From: Ewingella americana ATCC 33852
GTDB lineage: Bacteria > Pseudomonadota > Gammaproteobacteria > Enterobacterales > Enterobacteriaceae
NCBI RefSeq assembly: GCF_000735345.1
Contig: NZ_JMPJ01000023.1
Span: forward strand, 1 to 41,590
DNA: 41,590 nucleotides
Direction of reading: 5' to 3'
Shown here: one piece after another, positions 33,942-41,590 of the stretch
How positions within the stretch are numbered: the stretch's first letter is position 1
Layout: each line of letters starts with the position of its first letter
The notes under the pieces: generated by a model
Seen by the model: the letters and a program-made list of their open reading frames with translations, nothing else
Told to the model about the DNA's origin: nothing
The model's database searches: none
Position numbers and translations under genes: made by a program

Positions 33942-34169
33942 ATGAGCGATAAATGGTTAACAACGTTGATAACGACAGGTCCACAAGAAGGGTATGAGTT
34001 GGCGGTAATGTTGAGCCGTCGGGGCGTGAAAACGACCCAGCCAGACCCAGAAATCCTGAAGAAATTGCGTCCGGTGTATGCCAATGATGCCGATGCATTG
34101 ATTGCATCTTCGCAGGTCATTGCCATTCACTACCAGACAGTGGCGGCAGCCAATAATTATTGGAAATAG
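33942..34169 (+). CDS. Small hypothetical protein
   Basis: 75 residues from the ATG at 33942, behind AAAGAGGCAAT, so translation is likely. The sequence starts MSDKWLTTLITTGPQEGYEL and ends AIHYQTVAAANNYWK; no signal peptide or membrane segment. A helix-rich soluble protein is suggested. I do not recognise a family. It is divergent from the EF-hand protein and has its own terminator, so it is a single-gene transcript. Confidence 0.65.
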   Translation: MSDKWLTTLITTGPQEGYELAVMLSRRGVKTTQPDPEILKKLRPVYANDADALIASSQVIAIHYQTVAAANNYWK

Positions 34170-34201
34170 AAACAATAATTAACAATTATGCAAACAGGGC
34201 T

Positions 34202-34232
34202 ATGGCTCCGCACTGCGCGGAGTCATTTTTTT
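34202..34232 (+). terminator. Rho-independent terminator of the small gene
   Basis: ATGGCTCCGC (34202-34211) pairs with GCGGAGTCAT (34217-34226), ten pairs with one G-U, loop ACTGC, then a run of T (34224-34232 region). It ends the single-gene transcript of the 75-residue protein. Confidence 0.8.
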
Positions 34233-34271
34233 ATGCGTTTTTCAGGCCGCAGGAAATAGTTGGTTTGGGTC

Positions 34272-35126
34272 TTAGCGAATGTCGGCCGGTGAACAGCCAA
34301 AACGCTGTTTAAAGCGCAGGGAAAAGCGTGAACTGGCGCGATAGCCGCAGGCATCGGCGATCTGCGACAGGCTCCAGCGGGTGGTTTGCAGCAGGGTCAT
34401 GGCGTGGTGCATGCGGATATCCTGCAACAGGGTGCGGAAGCTGGTTTGCTCCTCCACCAAGCGCCGACGCAGCGTGGCTTCGCTCATCGCCAACTGCTGG
34501 CTGGCACTGGCCGCCGTCCAGGCAAATTCGGGGGCGGCGGACATCAGCGCGGTCAGCTTGCTGCTCAAGGGTTCTGAAGATCGTGGCATAAACAGCACGC
34601 CGCGTTCGGCCAGCGCAATCAAGATGCCGGTCAGGCGATGCTGCTGCACGGCGGGGCTGGGCAGAGGCTGTTCGCCATGGCCGATGCCGCGCAGGCAGTG
34701 CTCTAAGGTGTCGCGCAGTTCGTCATCCAGCGGCACGGTTTTGAAGCCAGTCAGTGGCGCGAGGCTTGCGACCAGCGCCGAGTGATCGCGGTAAAATGCG
34801 GCGATCACGGCGGGAGAAAATCCCAGATAGAGGGAGGAGAAAAAGCCTTTTTCGCCATCGGGGCGCTTGCTGACGTTGGTTAGCGTGTGCTGGGCAACCA
34901 CCACCAAGTGCTCGGCGTTATCGAGCTGGAGAAAAGCGTTGTGCTGATGGCGCAGGGTCAATTGCCCTGAACGTACCAGCAGGATCGACGGTTCAAAAAA
35001 GCGAAAATCGGCGATTTGGTGCGGGTGCTGCAAGTAGGGCTGAGCCATGGAAAATAGCCGACTGTGGTCAGCCGGCCACTGAACGGGCAGGGGAGCGCTG
35101 CTATTTACTTGATTTGAAGACTGCAT
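34272..35126 (-). CDS. AraC-family transcriptional regulator
   Basis: 284 residues. The C-terminal region has both helix-turn-helix motifs: TAASASQQLAMSEATLRRRLVEE and SLSQIADACGYRASSRFSLRFKQ, then FGCSPADIR. The N-terminal 170 residues form a ligand-sensing part with no recognised specificity. It follows the PEBP-family gene by 20 bases on the same strand, so the two are probably one transcript. The ligand and targets are unknown; autoregulation and control of the PEBP gene are plausible. Confidence 0.82.
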   Translation of the reverse strand: MQSSNQVNSSAPLPVQWPADHSRLFSMAQPYLQHPHQIADFRFFEPSILLVRSGQLTLRHQHNAFLQLDNAEHLVVVAQHTLTNVSKRPDGEKGFFSSLYLGFSPAVIAAFYRDHSALVASLAPLTGFKTVPLDDELRDTLEHCLRGIGHGEQPLPSPAVQQHRLTGILIALAERGVLFMPRSSEPLSSKLTALMSAAPEFAWTAASASQQLAMSEATLRRRLVEEQTSFRTLLQDIRMHHAMTLLQTTRWSLSQIADACGYRASSRFSLRFKQRFGCSPADIR

Positions 35127-35146
35127 TCTCTCTCCTGCCTAGGGGC

Positions 35147-35773
35147 TTAGCGCACGTTCGGGTTCAGACTATAAGTGCCGGTCAGGCTGGCGGAGGCCAG
35201 AACGTGGCCTTCCAGCGCGGCCAGTGCGTCCGGGCCGTAGAACTTGGTTGGCAGTTCCAGATGAGCAACATCCAGCGCGTAAAGAGTGAAAACGTAGTCG
35301 TGAACGATTTCATCATTCCACGGTGGGCAAGGGCCGTCGTAGCCGTGATAGTCGCCACCCATGTTTTCGTCATCACCAAACCACGCGGTGTAGCCATTGA
35401 TGCCGTGACGCATTTTCGACTCAGCAGGCAGGGCCGGTTTACCTTTTGGCGTAACGGCGTCGCTGTGGCTGCCTGCGGCAATTTCACGTACGTCGACAGG
35501 AATATTGACTAACACCCAGTGGAACAGGTCGGCGCGTGGCAGGGACGCTGGTACTACTTTGCCTTCCTGATTCACATTGTCGAGGCTGGTTGGCACGTGC
35601 GGGTCAATGCACACCAGCGCGAATGACTGGGTGTTGGCCGGTACGTCGCTCCAGAGAAGGTGCGGGTTCTTATTGCTGGAGAGTGTCAGATGAGTGGCGG
35701 CATCCTGCACGGCAAAAGCAAATTCGCCGGGAATAGTGGCACCGTTGGCAAAACTTTGGCTGGTCAATTTCAT
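35147..35773 (-). CDS. PEBP/YbhB-YbcL family protein
   Basis: 208 residues from the ATG at 35773 behind AAGGATTTATCC; an ATG 15 bases upstream lies before that Shine-Dalgarno sequence. The PEBP ligand pocket is present: LWSDVPANTQSFALVCIDPHVP, FHWVLVNIPVD and GYDGPCPPWNDEIVHDYVFTLYALD. The family binds phosphorylated or anionic ligands; E. coli YbhB and YbcL belong to it and YbcL modulates host cells. No signal peptide is seen, so this copy is cytoplasmic. It is the first gene of a unit with an AraC-type regulator. Confidence 0.82.
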   Translation of the reverse strand: MKLTSQSFANGATIPGEFAFAVQDAATHLTLSSNKNPHLLWSDVPANTQSFALVCIDPHVPTSLDNVNQEGKVVPASLPRADLFHWVLVNIPVDVREIAAGSHSDAVTPKGKPALPAESKMRHGINGYTAWFGDDENMGGDYHGYDGPCPPWNDEIVHDYVFTLYALDVAHLELPTKFYGPDALAALEGHVLASASLTGTYSLNPNVR

Positions 35774-35869
35774 GGATAAATCCTTCATAAGCCGGGGCGT
35801 GATTTTCCCGACAAAGCGTGACTGTGAGCCATGAGTATAAAGAGAATGCCGCCGACGCGAGTCACTTAA

Positions 35870-35907
35870 CCCGTCAGATTACTCACCGTTTCACTCAATA
35901 TGACGGG
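35870..35907. promoter_or_regulatory. Possible operator upstream of the PEBP gene
   Basis: CCCGTCA (35870-35876) and TGACGGG (35901-35907) are an inverted pair with centres 31 bases apart, about 115 bases upstream of the PEBP start. The spacing fits an AraC-type or other dimeric regulator. This is only a sequence impression. Confidence 0.3.
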
Positions 35908-35926
35908 AAAGGTGATTTTACTCGGT

Positions 35927-36196
35927 TTATTCCAGCGATCTACGCCAAAGATAGAACGCCAGCGCCGCCGGAGGCAGGAAGATCAGCAGCATAATGGGCA
36001 GTTCTTCGCCCACGCCGTAGCCCGCCTGCAACACACCGCCCAGCATGTTTGCCAGCGCAACGCCCAGCCACACCACAATAAAGGTCCATAGCCCCCAGCT
36101 ATTCAGGGCGGGAGTGCGGCGCGAAAATAATTTAACCACCAGATAAAACAGCGCCAGCAGCAGGTAGCCACTCAGCAAAAACAGCAAGGTGCGCAT
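35927..36196 (-). CDS. Small inner-membrane protein
   Basis: 89 residues with three hydrophobic segments (about 2-22, 36-58 and 66-83); the loops are short and the ends basic (FSRRT, LWRRSLE). It is likely an integral membrane protein. No family is recognised and the substrate, if any, is unknown. It stands alone on the minus strand between the PEBP unit and the lipoprotein gene, with a weak Shine-Dalgarno sequence upstream of the ATG at 36196. Confidence 0.6.
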   Translation of the reverse strand: MRTLLFLLSGYLLLALFYLVVKLFSRRTPALNSWGLWTFIVVWLGVALANMLGGVLQAGYGVGEELPIMLLIFLPPAALAFYLWRRSLE

Positions 36197-36383
36197 CGAT
36201 AGTTGGACTCATTGTTAATTTGAATAATCCCGTTTGTAACTATATTGCCACTGAATGAAAAAGACGGGAATGGGGCGCAACATCTTTCTTCGCTATCAGA
36301 GTGATAGAAGAGGCGAATTCAAGTTAATCTGATTGCTGCCGTTATCTACTCTTTAGAGAGTGCTCACTTTATTTGGAATGATT

Positions 36384-36674
36384 ATGAAATCTCACAGCCT
36401 TTTGGTGATTGCCGCCTGCCTGCTAGCGGGCTGTTCCAGCATTGATAAGCCAGTGGGCGCGTCGGTTTACCGGCCCCTGAACGCCAGCGGCATTACCGGC
36501 GAAGCCAGCTACACCACGTCAATCCTGCCGCCGCTCGAGCGTAGCCGCCGACAGGACACCTTTGTGAAAATCCACGACTTCTGCGGCGGTAAGTACGACA
36601 TCACCGGCGAAAGCAATGACGGCCACGACGTGCATCTGGCGTTCTTGTGTACCAACAAGGTTGGTTATCAGTAA
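36384..36674 (+). CDS. Small lipoprotein
   Basis: 96 residues from the ATG at 36384 behind TTGGAATGATT; in-frame ATGs at 36378 and 36360 are possible. LLVIAACLLAGC is a lipobox with the lipidated Cys at residue 17, and Ser at +2 favours the outer membrane. The mature part (SSIDKPVGASVYRPLNASG onward) has three further Cys (KIHDFCGGKYD, AFLCTNK) and is not a known family to me. It converges with the sensor kinase gene across 17 bases and no terminator. Confidence 0.7.
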   Translation: MKSHSLLVIAACLLAGCSSIDKPVGASVYRPLNASGITGEASYTTSILPPLERSRRQDTFVKIHDFCGGKYDITGESNDGHDVHLAFLCTNKVGYQ

Positions 36675-36691
36675 GCGTTGGCAGCAAACCG

Positions 36692-39600
36692 CTAGCTAAA
36701 ATGCTGGCGCACGGCCTGATGGAACGCGTCCAGATAGTCATGCAGCTCCCTGAATGGAGTTTGCAGATCTTGGGCTATCGGGCTGTCCAGACACTGGCTT
36801 TCAAGCGTTCTGCACAGTGAATCTGCGTGGGTCAAACCAACCACTTGAGAAGAGCCCGCCAGCCGGTGGAGCGTCTTCGCCGCCATGCGCCAGTTTTGCT
36901 CGACGACATACTCCTTTAACAGCACTTGGTCTTTGCGATTCTCCTCGCAAGTCCGGGTGAGAAGAGCCTCAATCAGCAATTGATTATTCGAGGTCAGCTG
37001 GACCAGTCCCTGCATATTGATAAAGCTCGCCAGTGCGTCGTCGGGCACTTCGGGTTGCTTAAGGATCTGCACTTCGGCGAGGATTTTCTCCAACTGATGC
37101 AGTCGCAGCGGCTTAAACAGGCAGTCATTCATGCCGACCTGCAAACAGCGTTCGCGCTCTTCCGGCTGGGCGTTAGCGGTCAGGCCATAGATCAGCAGTT
37201 GCCTGTCTTCTTCGCGGATCAGCCGCGTCAGCTCCAGCCCGTCGATACCCGGCATGTTGCAGTCGGTGATCATCAAGTCATAACTGTTTTTTTCCCAAAG
37301 TTCTAGCGCCTGCTCGCCGTCTTCGGCTTCGTCGACATAGTGCGACAGCCGCGCCAACTGGCTTTTCAGCAGCATGCGGTTGGTCGGCTGGTCGTCGACA
37401 ATCAGAATATTCAGTGGCGCATGGTGAGTAATGATCGGCGTGCTGCTGATCGGGCTTTCCTCCCGAATCAGCGGCTTGGCGGGCAGCATCAGGCTGATAC
37501 TTACCGTGGTGCCTTTGCCCGGCTCGCTGGTGAGATCCACCAAGCCTTCCATTTTTTGAATCAGTTCGGCAGCAATGAACAGCCCCAGCCCGCTGCCGGT
37601 CTGTTGTTTACCCGCGCTTAACTGGGAGTAGGGCAGGAACAGTTTCTGCTGGTCGCGCTTGTCGATGCCGCTGCCGGTATCGGTGATGGTGACGTCAAAC
37701 TGCAGGTTTTCGTCATCCAGAATCTCCGCGCTAATGGCGACGGTCACACCACCTTGCTCAGTAAACTTCAGCGCATTGCTGATGAAGTTGTACAGAATCT
37801 GTTTGAAGCGCAGTGGGTCGATCAGCACTTTATAGTCGGTTTCGCCACTGCTGGTGACTTCCAACGTCAGATTCTTCAGTCGAGCCAAACCGTTGAAAAT
37901 CGGCACGGTTGGAGAAACCAGCTGCTGGAGGTCTACCCATTCAGGTTCCAGTTGCAGCTGGCCGGACTCAATCTTCGCCATATCCAAAATGTCGCCAATC
38001 AGCCCCAGCAGCGAGTGGGCTGACTCCCACGCCAGCATCAGTGGGTCATTTTTCTCGCGCTGTTTGCCGTCGGTCACCGACAGTTCGAGCAGGCCGATAA
38101 TGGCGCTGATTGGCGTGCGGATCTCGTGGCTCATGGTAGCTAAAAACGAGCCTTTGGCCTTACTGGCTTTCTCGGCGTTATCTTTGGCGTCAGACAGTTC
38201 ATGCAGCAGTTTTTCCGTATCGGTCACATCCTGCCAGCCGCAAATCAGCCCGGCAGTCTGGCCATTGGCGTCGTTATAGGCGGTGGCCCAGTGGTCGATA
38301 ACTCTGTCCCGCTGGCCGTCATTTAGGATGCTGCGATGGGTGAAGTTCTTCTGCGGCGCCTGTACCTGCTCTTTCATCAACGGCAAGATATGCGGAGCCA
38401 GCACCGCCAGCGGGTGGCGCTGGTCATAGAGCGACAGCGTAGTAAGCGCTAACTGGGGTTTGGTGAAAAACGCCGCGAAGGCGCTGTTGTGATTCAGCGT
38501 CTGGCCGTCAGCGTTGACCACGTAAACCGGTGAAGGAGAACCGTTGAGCAAGGTTTCGCGGAAAGCCAGCTCTTCCAGTAACTTAGATTGTGATTTGCGG
38601 CGCTGCGATACTTCGCGGCGCATGGTGTAAATCCACAGCAGGGCCAGCGCAATCAGGAAGCAGGAGAGCGCCACCACCCCGTAGAACGGCCGATTGTAAA
38701 GCGTCCAAGTGTTGAGCGTGACGTTGCTGCCTTGCTGCCATTTATTGACGATTTGTGACATGGTGCGCGGTGGGATGCTGGCCAGCGCTTTGTTCAGAAT
38801 GCTTTGCAGCTCAGGTTCATCGCGGCGAACGGCGAAAGTGACGTGCGCCGGTTTTTCGCTCAGACGCTCGCCAATTTTTAATTTCCCCGCGAAGAAGTGA
38901 CCAATCATATAGTTGCCGCTGATCAGGTTATTCACCGCAGCATCGGCCTTGCCATCAATCACCATCTGCATCGCCAAACTGGCATTACCAGCGGGCACGA
39001 TAGTGATGCTCGGATAGCGAGTGCGGATCAGGGTTTCCATCTCACTGCCTAACGCCATCGCGACGCGCATGCCCGGTTGCAGCGTGACTTCGGCGTCAGG
39101 GCTGTCTTTGACCACCAGAACCCAAGCCGTTTGCAGGTAAGGGCGGGTGAACAGCATGGTGGATTCACGCTGATCGCTTGGGCTGAGTGAGGCAATCATG
39201 TCGCCATCATCCGGCTCGTCTTTTTCGGTGAAATCAGGGATTTCATCATCGTATATAGGCGTGAAATTCAGTCCGGTGCGCAGGTGTATTTGGCGCAGCA
39301 CGTCGGCGCTAATGCCGTAGAGCTTTTGTTGGCTGTCATTGAAGGTGAAAGGGGCATAGAACGGATTCACCAGCACCTTGAGTTGCGGGTGTTTTTCAAT
39401 CCAACGCTTCTCCTGTTCGGTAAGATCCAGAGGCGAGCTGAAAGAAAAATAGTTAGTACCCGCTATCCACTGATTGGTGATGGTGCGGTGCTGCGTCTGA
39501 GTCGTCACCTTGAGCACGGCATCAATGGCGTACTGCAATTGGTTGCTGTTCTTCGCCAGCAGCAGGCGGTTCCCTTGTTCCTCTTTCGGCAGAATATCGA

Positions 39601-40282
39601 CAATCACCAGCGTATTATTGTAGTTACGCTCAATCAGGAAATTCGCGGTGGTCAGGTTGCCTAAATAGAGTTGCTGTTGGCCGGTAAGCACGGAGGAAAG
39701 GGCACTTTGGTCCGACGTGAAACGAGTAATGGTCGCCGCCGGGAATTGTTGCTTTATCCAGTCGTCTGACATGTAATTTTCAGCAACGGCCAATTGTTTA
39801 ACTTGGTTATGGGGTGTGTTACTGAAGTTGTGCGCGCCGGTGGCGACTAGTGTCGGAAAATTGGGACTGAAATTATCTGACTCAATAAAGTCGGTATCGC
39901 TAGGGTTGGCAAAGCCCGCAGAGTACTGCACGGCGTCAACCTTGCCTTGGCGCAAGGCCTTGAGCGCCTCTTGGCGGGAGTCATAGCGCAGAATTTCAGT
40001 GCGCATGCTCAGGTTGTTGGCCAGCATATGGAGGTAATCTGCATCAATGCCTTCGAAAATGCCGTTCTCTGGGAAGGTGACAAAAGGAGGCTGTTCGGGA
40101 GACCACACCGCCACGCGTAACACCCGCTGGTTGCCCAACCAGCGCCATTCTTGGTCGCTAAGAGAGGCTGACACTGGCACCAATTCCGTTTTAGTCTGCA
40201 AATGCACTCGTTGCGCAGCGCAAGCTGCCGTGAGGTGGCCGAAAAGCATCAGCAGAAGCAGCAACATTCCATATTTGCGCAT
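36692..40282 (-). CDS. evgS: EvgS-type unorthodox hybrid sensor histidine kinase
   Basis: 1196 residues (E. coli EvgS is 1197). A signal peptide is followed by two periplasmic solute-binding-type domains (about 50-270 and 300-520), a membrane helix (about 536-553), a PAS-like domain (about 575-690), the kinase domain with ATMSHEIRTP (His719), NFISNALKF and DTGSGID, GSGLGLF nucleotide motifs, a receiver domain ILIVDDQPTNR with Asp1007 in MITDCNMPG, and a C-terminal HPt domain with His1139 in TLHRLAGS. Phosphoryl groups would pass His719 to Asp1007 to His1139 to the partner regulator. It starts three bases after that gene. The sensed signal is not evident; EvgS responds to acid and oxidised quinones. 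Confidence 0.92.
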   Translation of the reverse strand: MRKYGMLLLLLMLFGHLTAACAAQRVHLQTKTELVPVSASLSDQEWRWLGNQRVLRVAVWSPEQPPFVTFPENGIFEGIDADYLHMLANNLSMRTEILRYDSRQEALKALRQGKVDAVQYSAGFANPSDTDFIESDNFSPNFPTLVATGAHNFSNTPHNQVKQLAVAENYMSDDWIKQQFPAATITRFTSDQSALSSVLTGQQQLYLGNLTTANFLIERNYNNTLVIVDILPKEEQGNRLLLAKNSNQLQYAIDAVLKVTTQTQHRTITNQWIAGTNYFSFSSPLDLTEQEKRWIEKHPQLKVLVNPFYAPFTFNDSQQKLYGISADVLRQIHLRTGLNFTPIYDDEIPDFTEKDEPDDGDMIASLSPSDQRESTMLFTRPYLQTAWVLVVKDSPDAEVTLQPGMRVAMALGSEMETLIRTRYPSITIVPAGNASLAMQMVIDGKADAAVNNLISGNYMIGHFFAGKLKIGERLSEKPAHVTFAVRRDEPELQSILNKALASIPPRTMSQIVNKWQQGSNVTLNTWTLYNRPFYGVVALSCFLIALALLWIYTMRREVSQRRKSQSKLLEELAFRETLLNGSPSPVYVVNADGQTLNHNSAFAAFFTKPQLALTTLSLYDQRHPLAVLAPHILPLMKEQVQAPQKNFTHRSILNDGQRDRVIDHWATAYNDANGQTAGLICGWQDVTDTEKLLHELSDAKDNAEKASKAKGSFLATMSHEIRTPISAIIGLLELSVTDGKQREKNDPLMLAWESAHSLLGLIGDILDMAKIESGQLQLEPEWVDLQQLVSPTVPIFNGLARLKNLTLEVTSSGETDYKVLIDPLRFKQILYNFISNALKFTEQGGVTVAISAEILDDENLQFDVTITDTGSGIDKRDQQKLFLPYSQLSAGKQQTGSGLGLFIAAELIQKMEGLVDLTSEPGKGTTVSISLMLPAKPLIREESPISSTPIITHHAPLNILIVDDQPTNRMLLKSQLARLSHYVDEAEDGEQALELWEKNSYDLMITDCNMPGIDGLELTRLIREEDRQLLIYGLTANAQPEERERCLQVGMNDCLFKPLRLHQLEKILAEVQILKQPEVPDDALASFINMQGLVQLTSNNQLLIEALLTRTCEENRKDQVLLKEYVVEQNWRMAAKTLHRLAGSSQVVGLTHADSLCRTLESQCLDSPIAQDLQTPFRELHDYLDAFHQAVRQHFS

Positions 40283-40285
40283 TGA

Positions 40286-40912
40286 TTAGTCCAGATTATG
40301 GCGGCGGGCGAAGTTAGCCAGTTCAACCTGGTTGGTCATACGCAGCTTTTTCAGCAGGCGAGTTTTGTAGGTGCTGATGGTTTTATCGCTTAATTTCATG
40401 ATTTCTGAAATATCGATATTTTTCATGCCGCTGGCCAAATATTTTAAGATTTGCAACTCGCGCGCTGAAAGCAGGGAAACCACATCGGCTTCGGAATCTG
40501 GAATGGAAGAGGTCTGTTTATTATTGAGATTCGGCATCGGGAAATAGCTGAACCCAGACTGAATGGCCCGCAGCGCGTCATTTAATTCAGAGAGATTGTT
40601 CTCTTTACTAATATAGCCGTTAGCACCGGCTTTGATGCTCAGATTGATAAAGTGACCGTCTTTTTTGCCGGTTAATACTAATAAATGCCCGTTAAAATTA
40701 ATGCGGCGCAGGCGGCTAATCACCTCAATACCGTTGATCGAAGGAATGTCTATATCAACAATGATCAAATCGGGGGCTAAGGTCTTAGCCAACGTGATGC
40801 CTTCATGGCCGTCGCTGGTTTCGCCTACGATTTCGTGCTCGTCTTTCTCAAGCAGTATGCGAATTGCAAGGCGGGTTACGGGGTGATCGTCAATAATAAG
40901 TACTCTGGCCAT
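40286..40912 (-). CDS. evgA: EvgA-type response regulator
   Basis: 208 residues (E. coli EvgA is 204), starting behind AAGTAGGATCCT. The receiver domain has VLIIDDHP at the start, Asp53 in IIVDIDIPSINGIEV, and a conserved Lys (LTGKKDG). The C-terminal LuxR-type helix-turn-helix is SARELQILKYLASGMKNIDISEIMKLSDKTISTYKTRLLKKL. Its phosphorylated form should bind DNA as a dimer. It is the first gene of a two-gene unit with the EvgS-type kinase. In E. coli the divergent neighbour is emrKY; here the neighbour lies outside the window. Confidence 0.9.
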   Translation of the reverse strand: MARVLIIDDHPVTRLAIRILLEKDEHEIVGETSDGHEGITLAKTLAPDLIIVDIDIPSINGIEVISRLRRINFNGHLLVLTGKKDGHFINLSIKAGANGYISKENNLSELNDALRAIQSGFSYFPMPNLNNKQTSSIPDSEADVVSLLSARELQILKYLASGMKNIDISEIMKLSDKTISTYKTRLLKKLRMTNQVELANFARRHNLD

Positions 40913-40990
40913 AGGATCCTACTTGGAGTTATCCGTTATCGTCAGTGAAATAACTATGCCACGAAGCCTTGCTTTGCGAAAGGCAAGCAA

Positions 40991-41281
40991 TTGCGTACTA
41001 GGATAATTAGTAACGCTGATCAAGATTTTGATAAATATCCCTCTTTTATGAAGTTTTATTACTTTCAAAAATCAGTAATAACCCTGCTTGTAGAGGGGGA
41101 TTTCGGTGCAAAAGCGGTTAATGAAGCGCAGCTTGCGGTTGGCGTCCCTGTTTTTACATCTTCCATTGTGACTGCGCCTCATCCTGTTGGGCCCAACGCG
41201 CTTTGGCGTCTTTTACTGACTGGCTCAAATGGAGAATTAAAGGCAAAGCCTAGAGAGGCGCTTAGTCAATATTTTTGCTGA
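40991..41281 (+). other. Weak open frame or degenerate dispersed element
   Basis: A 96-codon plus-strand frame opens with TTG at 40991 (ATG at 41048), with no Shine-Dalgarno sequence. It reads LLVEGDFGAKAVNEAQLAVG in the middle and ends in QYFC. The opposite strand also reads a short open stretch (SVKDAKARWAQQDEAQSQWKM, stop at 41154-41156). I suspect a repeated intergenic sequence more than a gene. Nothing else gene-like is visible in 40913-41355 apart from the promoter region of the response regulator. Confidence 0.2.
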
Positions 41282-41355
41282 CGACACTATAGGTAATTAA
41301 AGGTCACTGTTGAATAGTGAAACTTCTCGAAAAAAATAAAGGAAATAGAATTTAT

Positions 41356-41475
41356 TTTGTAGGGGGATTGAATATTATTTGTAGGAAAACTCTGACGATT
41401 AATTTTTTTTAAAAATAATGAGAAATACTCATTGATTTACGTCATTAAAATCGCCCTTCGGAATTCCCCTACAAA
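41356..41475. promoter_or_regulatory. Three TTTGTAGG half-sites, possible EvgA/BvgA-like operator
   Basis: TTTGTAGG occurs at 41356-41363 and 41378-41385 (22 bases apart, two helical turns) and inverted at 41468-41475. The outer copies extend to a near-perfect 14-base inverted repeat (TTTGTAGGGGGATT versus AATTCCCCTACAAA, 13 of 14). EvgA and BvgA half-sites have TTCYTACA-like sequences, and TGTAGGAA (reverse complement TTCCTACA) is the second copy. The 41282-41590 stretch is otherwise AT-rich and gene-free; it also contains a small palindrome, AATGAG-N5-CTCATT at 41417-41433. Confidence 0.35.
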
Positions 41476-41590
41476 TCTATCAGGGTTCCCGCAGTTGTCG
41501 TGCCTCGTTAAATAAACTTTAATAGTTGCACATCGACACGGATTGAAATTAATTATCAGCGGTTGATGAGCCATCTATATTAAATAGTTT

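Overview
The window looks like chromosomal accessory DNA from a GC-rich, plant- or soil-associated member of Enterobacterales. This is inferred from close matches to remembered E. coli families (YdcJ, SsuD, EvgAS), dense operons with ATGA stop/start overlaps, good Shine-Dalgarno sequences, a Fur-type iron locus and a HrpL-like promoter. No rRNA, tRNA, CRISPR array, integrase or intact insertion sequence was seen. The genus cannot be fixed from sequence alone.

Layout. (1) 1-1822: the 3' end of a ydcJ/hglS-like gene and a RidA-family gene. (2) 1826-9568: an iron/siderophore locus. A minus-strand operon encodes a TonB-dependent receptor, a periplasmic binding protein and two exporter-fold ABC half-transporters; a divergent AraC-type regulator lies beside it, with Fur-like boxes on both sides of the divergent promoter region. 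(3) 9582-28347: a large organosulfur-scavenging island. It holds an orphan SsuA-like binding protein, a sigma-54 activator fused to an SsuA-like sensor domain, an SsuD-type monooxygenase operon with a MetNIQ-like transporter, an MFS/DszC-like pair, and a ribose-type ABC transporter with a second NtaA-type flavin monooxygenase. A sigma-54 promoter and an inverted-repeat enhancer sit between the activator and the ssuD operon. (4) 28344-31337: a secreted 20-residue-repeat protein, then a probable type III secretion cargo locus: hrp-box-like promoter, CesT-like chaperone, a candidate effector with a Cys-His-Asp triad, and an opposing EreA/ChaN/Tiki-like protein that may be a second effector. (5) 31501-36674: assorted genes, including a cupin, a stand-alone TrpC, a periplasmic EF-hand-loop protein, small hypotheticals, an AraC regulator with a PEBP-family protein, and a lipoprotein. 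(6) 36692-40912: an EvgAS-type phosphorelay, followed to the window end by AT-rich DNA with repeated TTTGTAGG half-sites.

How the parts may work together (inference): under sulfur limitation the fused activator would read an organosulfur ligand with its C-terminal domain and switch on the ssuD operon through sigma-54. The imported sulfonates or sulfones would be desulfurised by FMNH2-dependent enzymes, with reduced flavin coming from a reductase outside the window, since none is visible here. The iron locus would import a ferric siderophore through an exporter-fold transporter. The type III cargo would need a secretion apparatus and HrpL encoded elsewhere.
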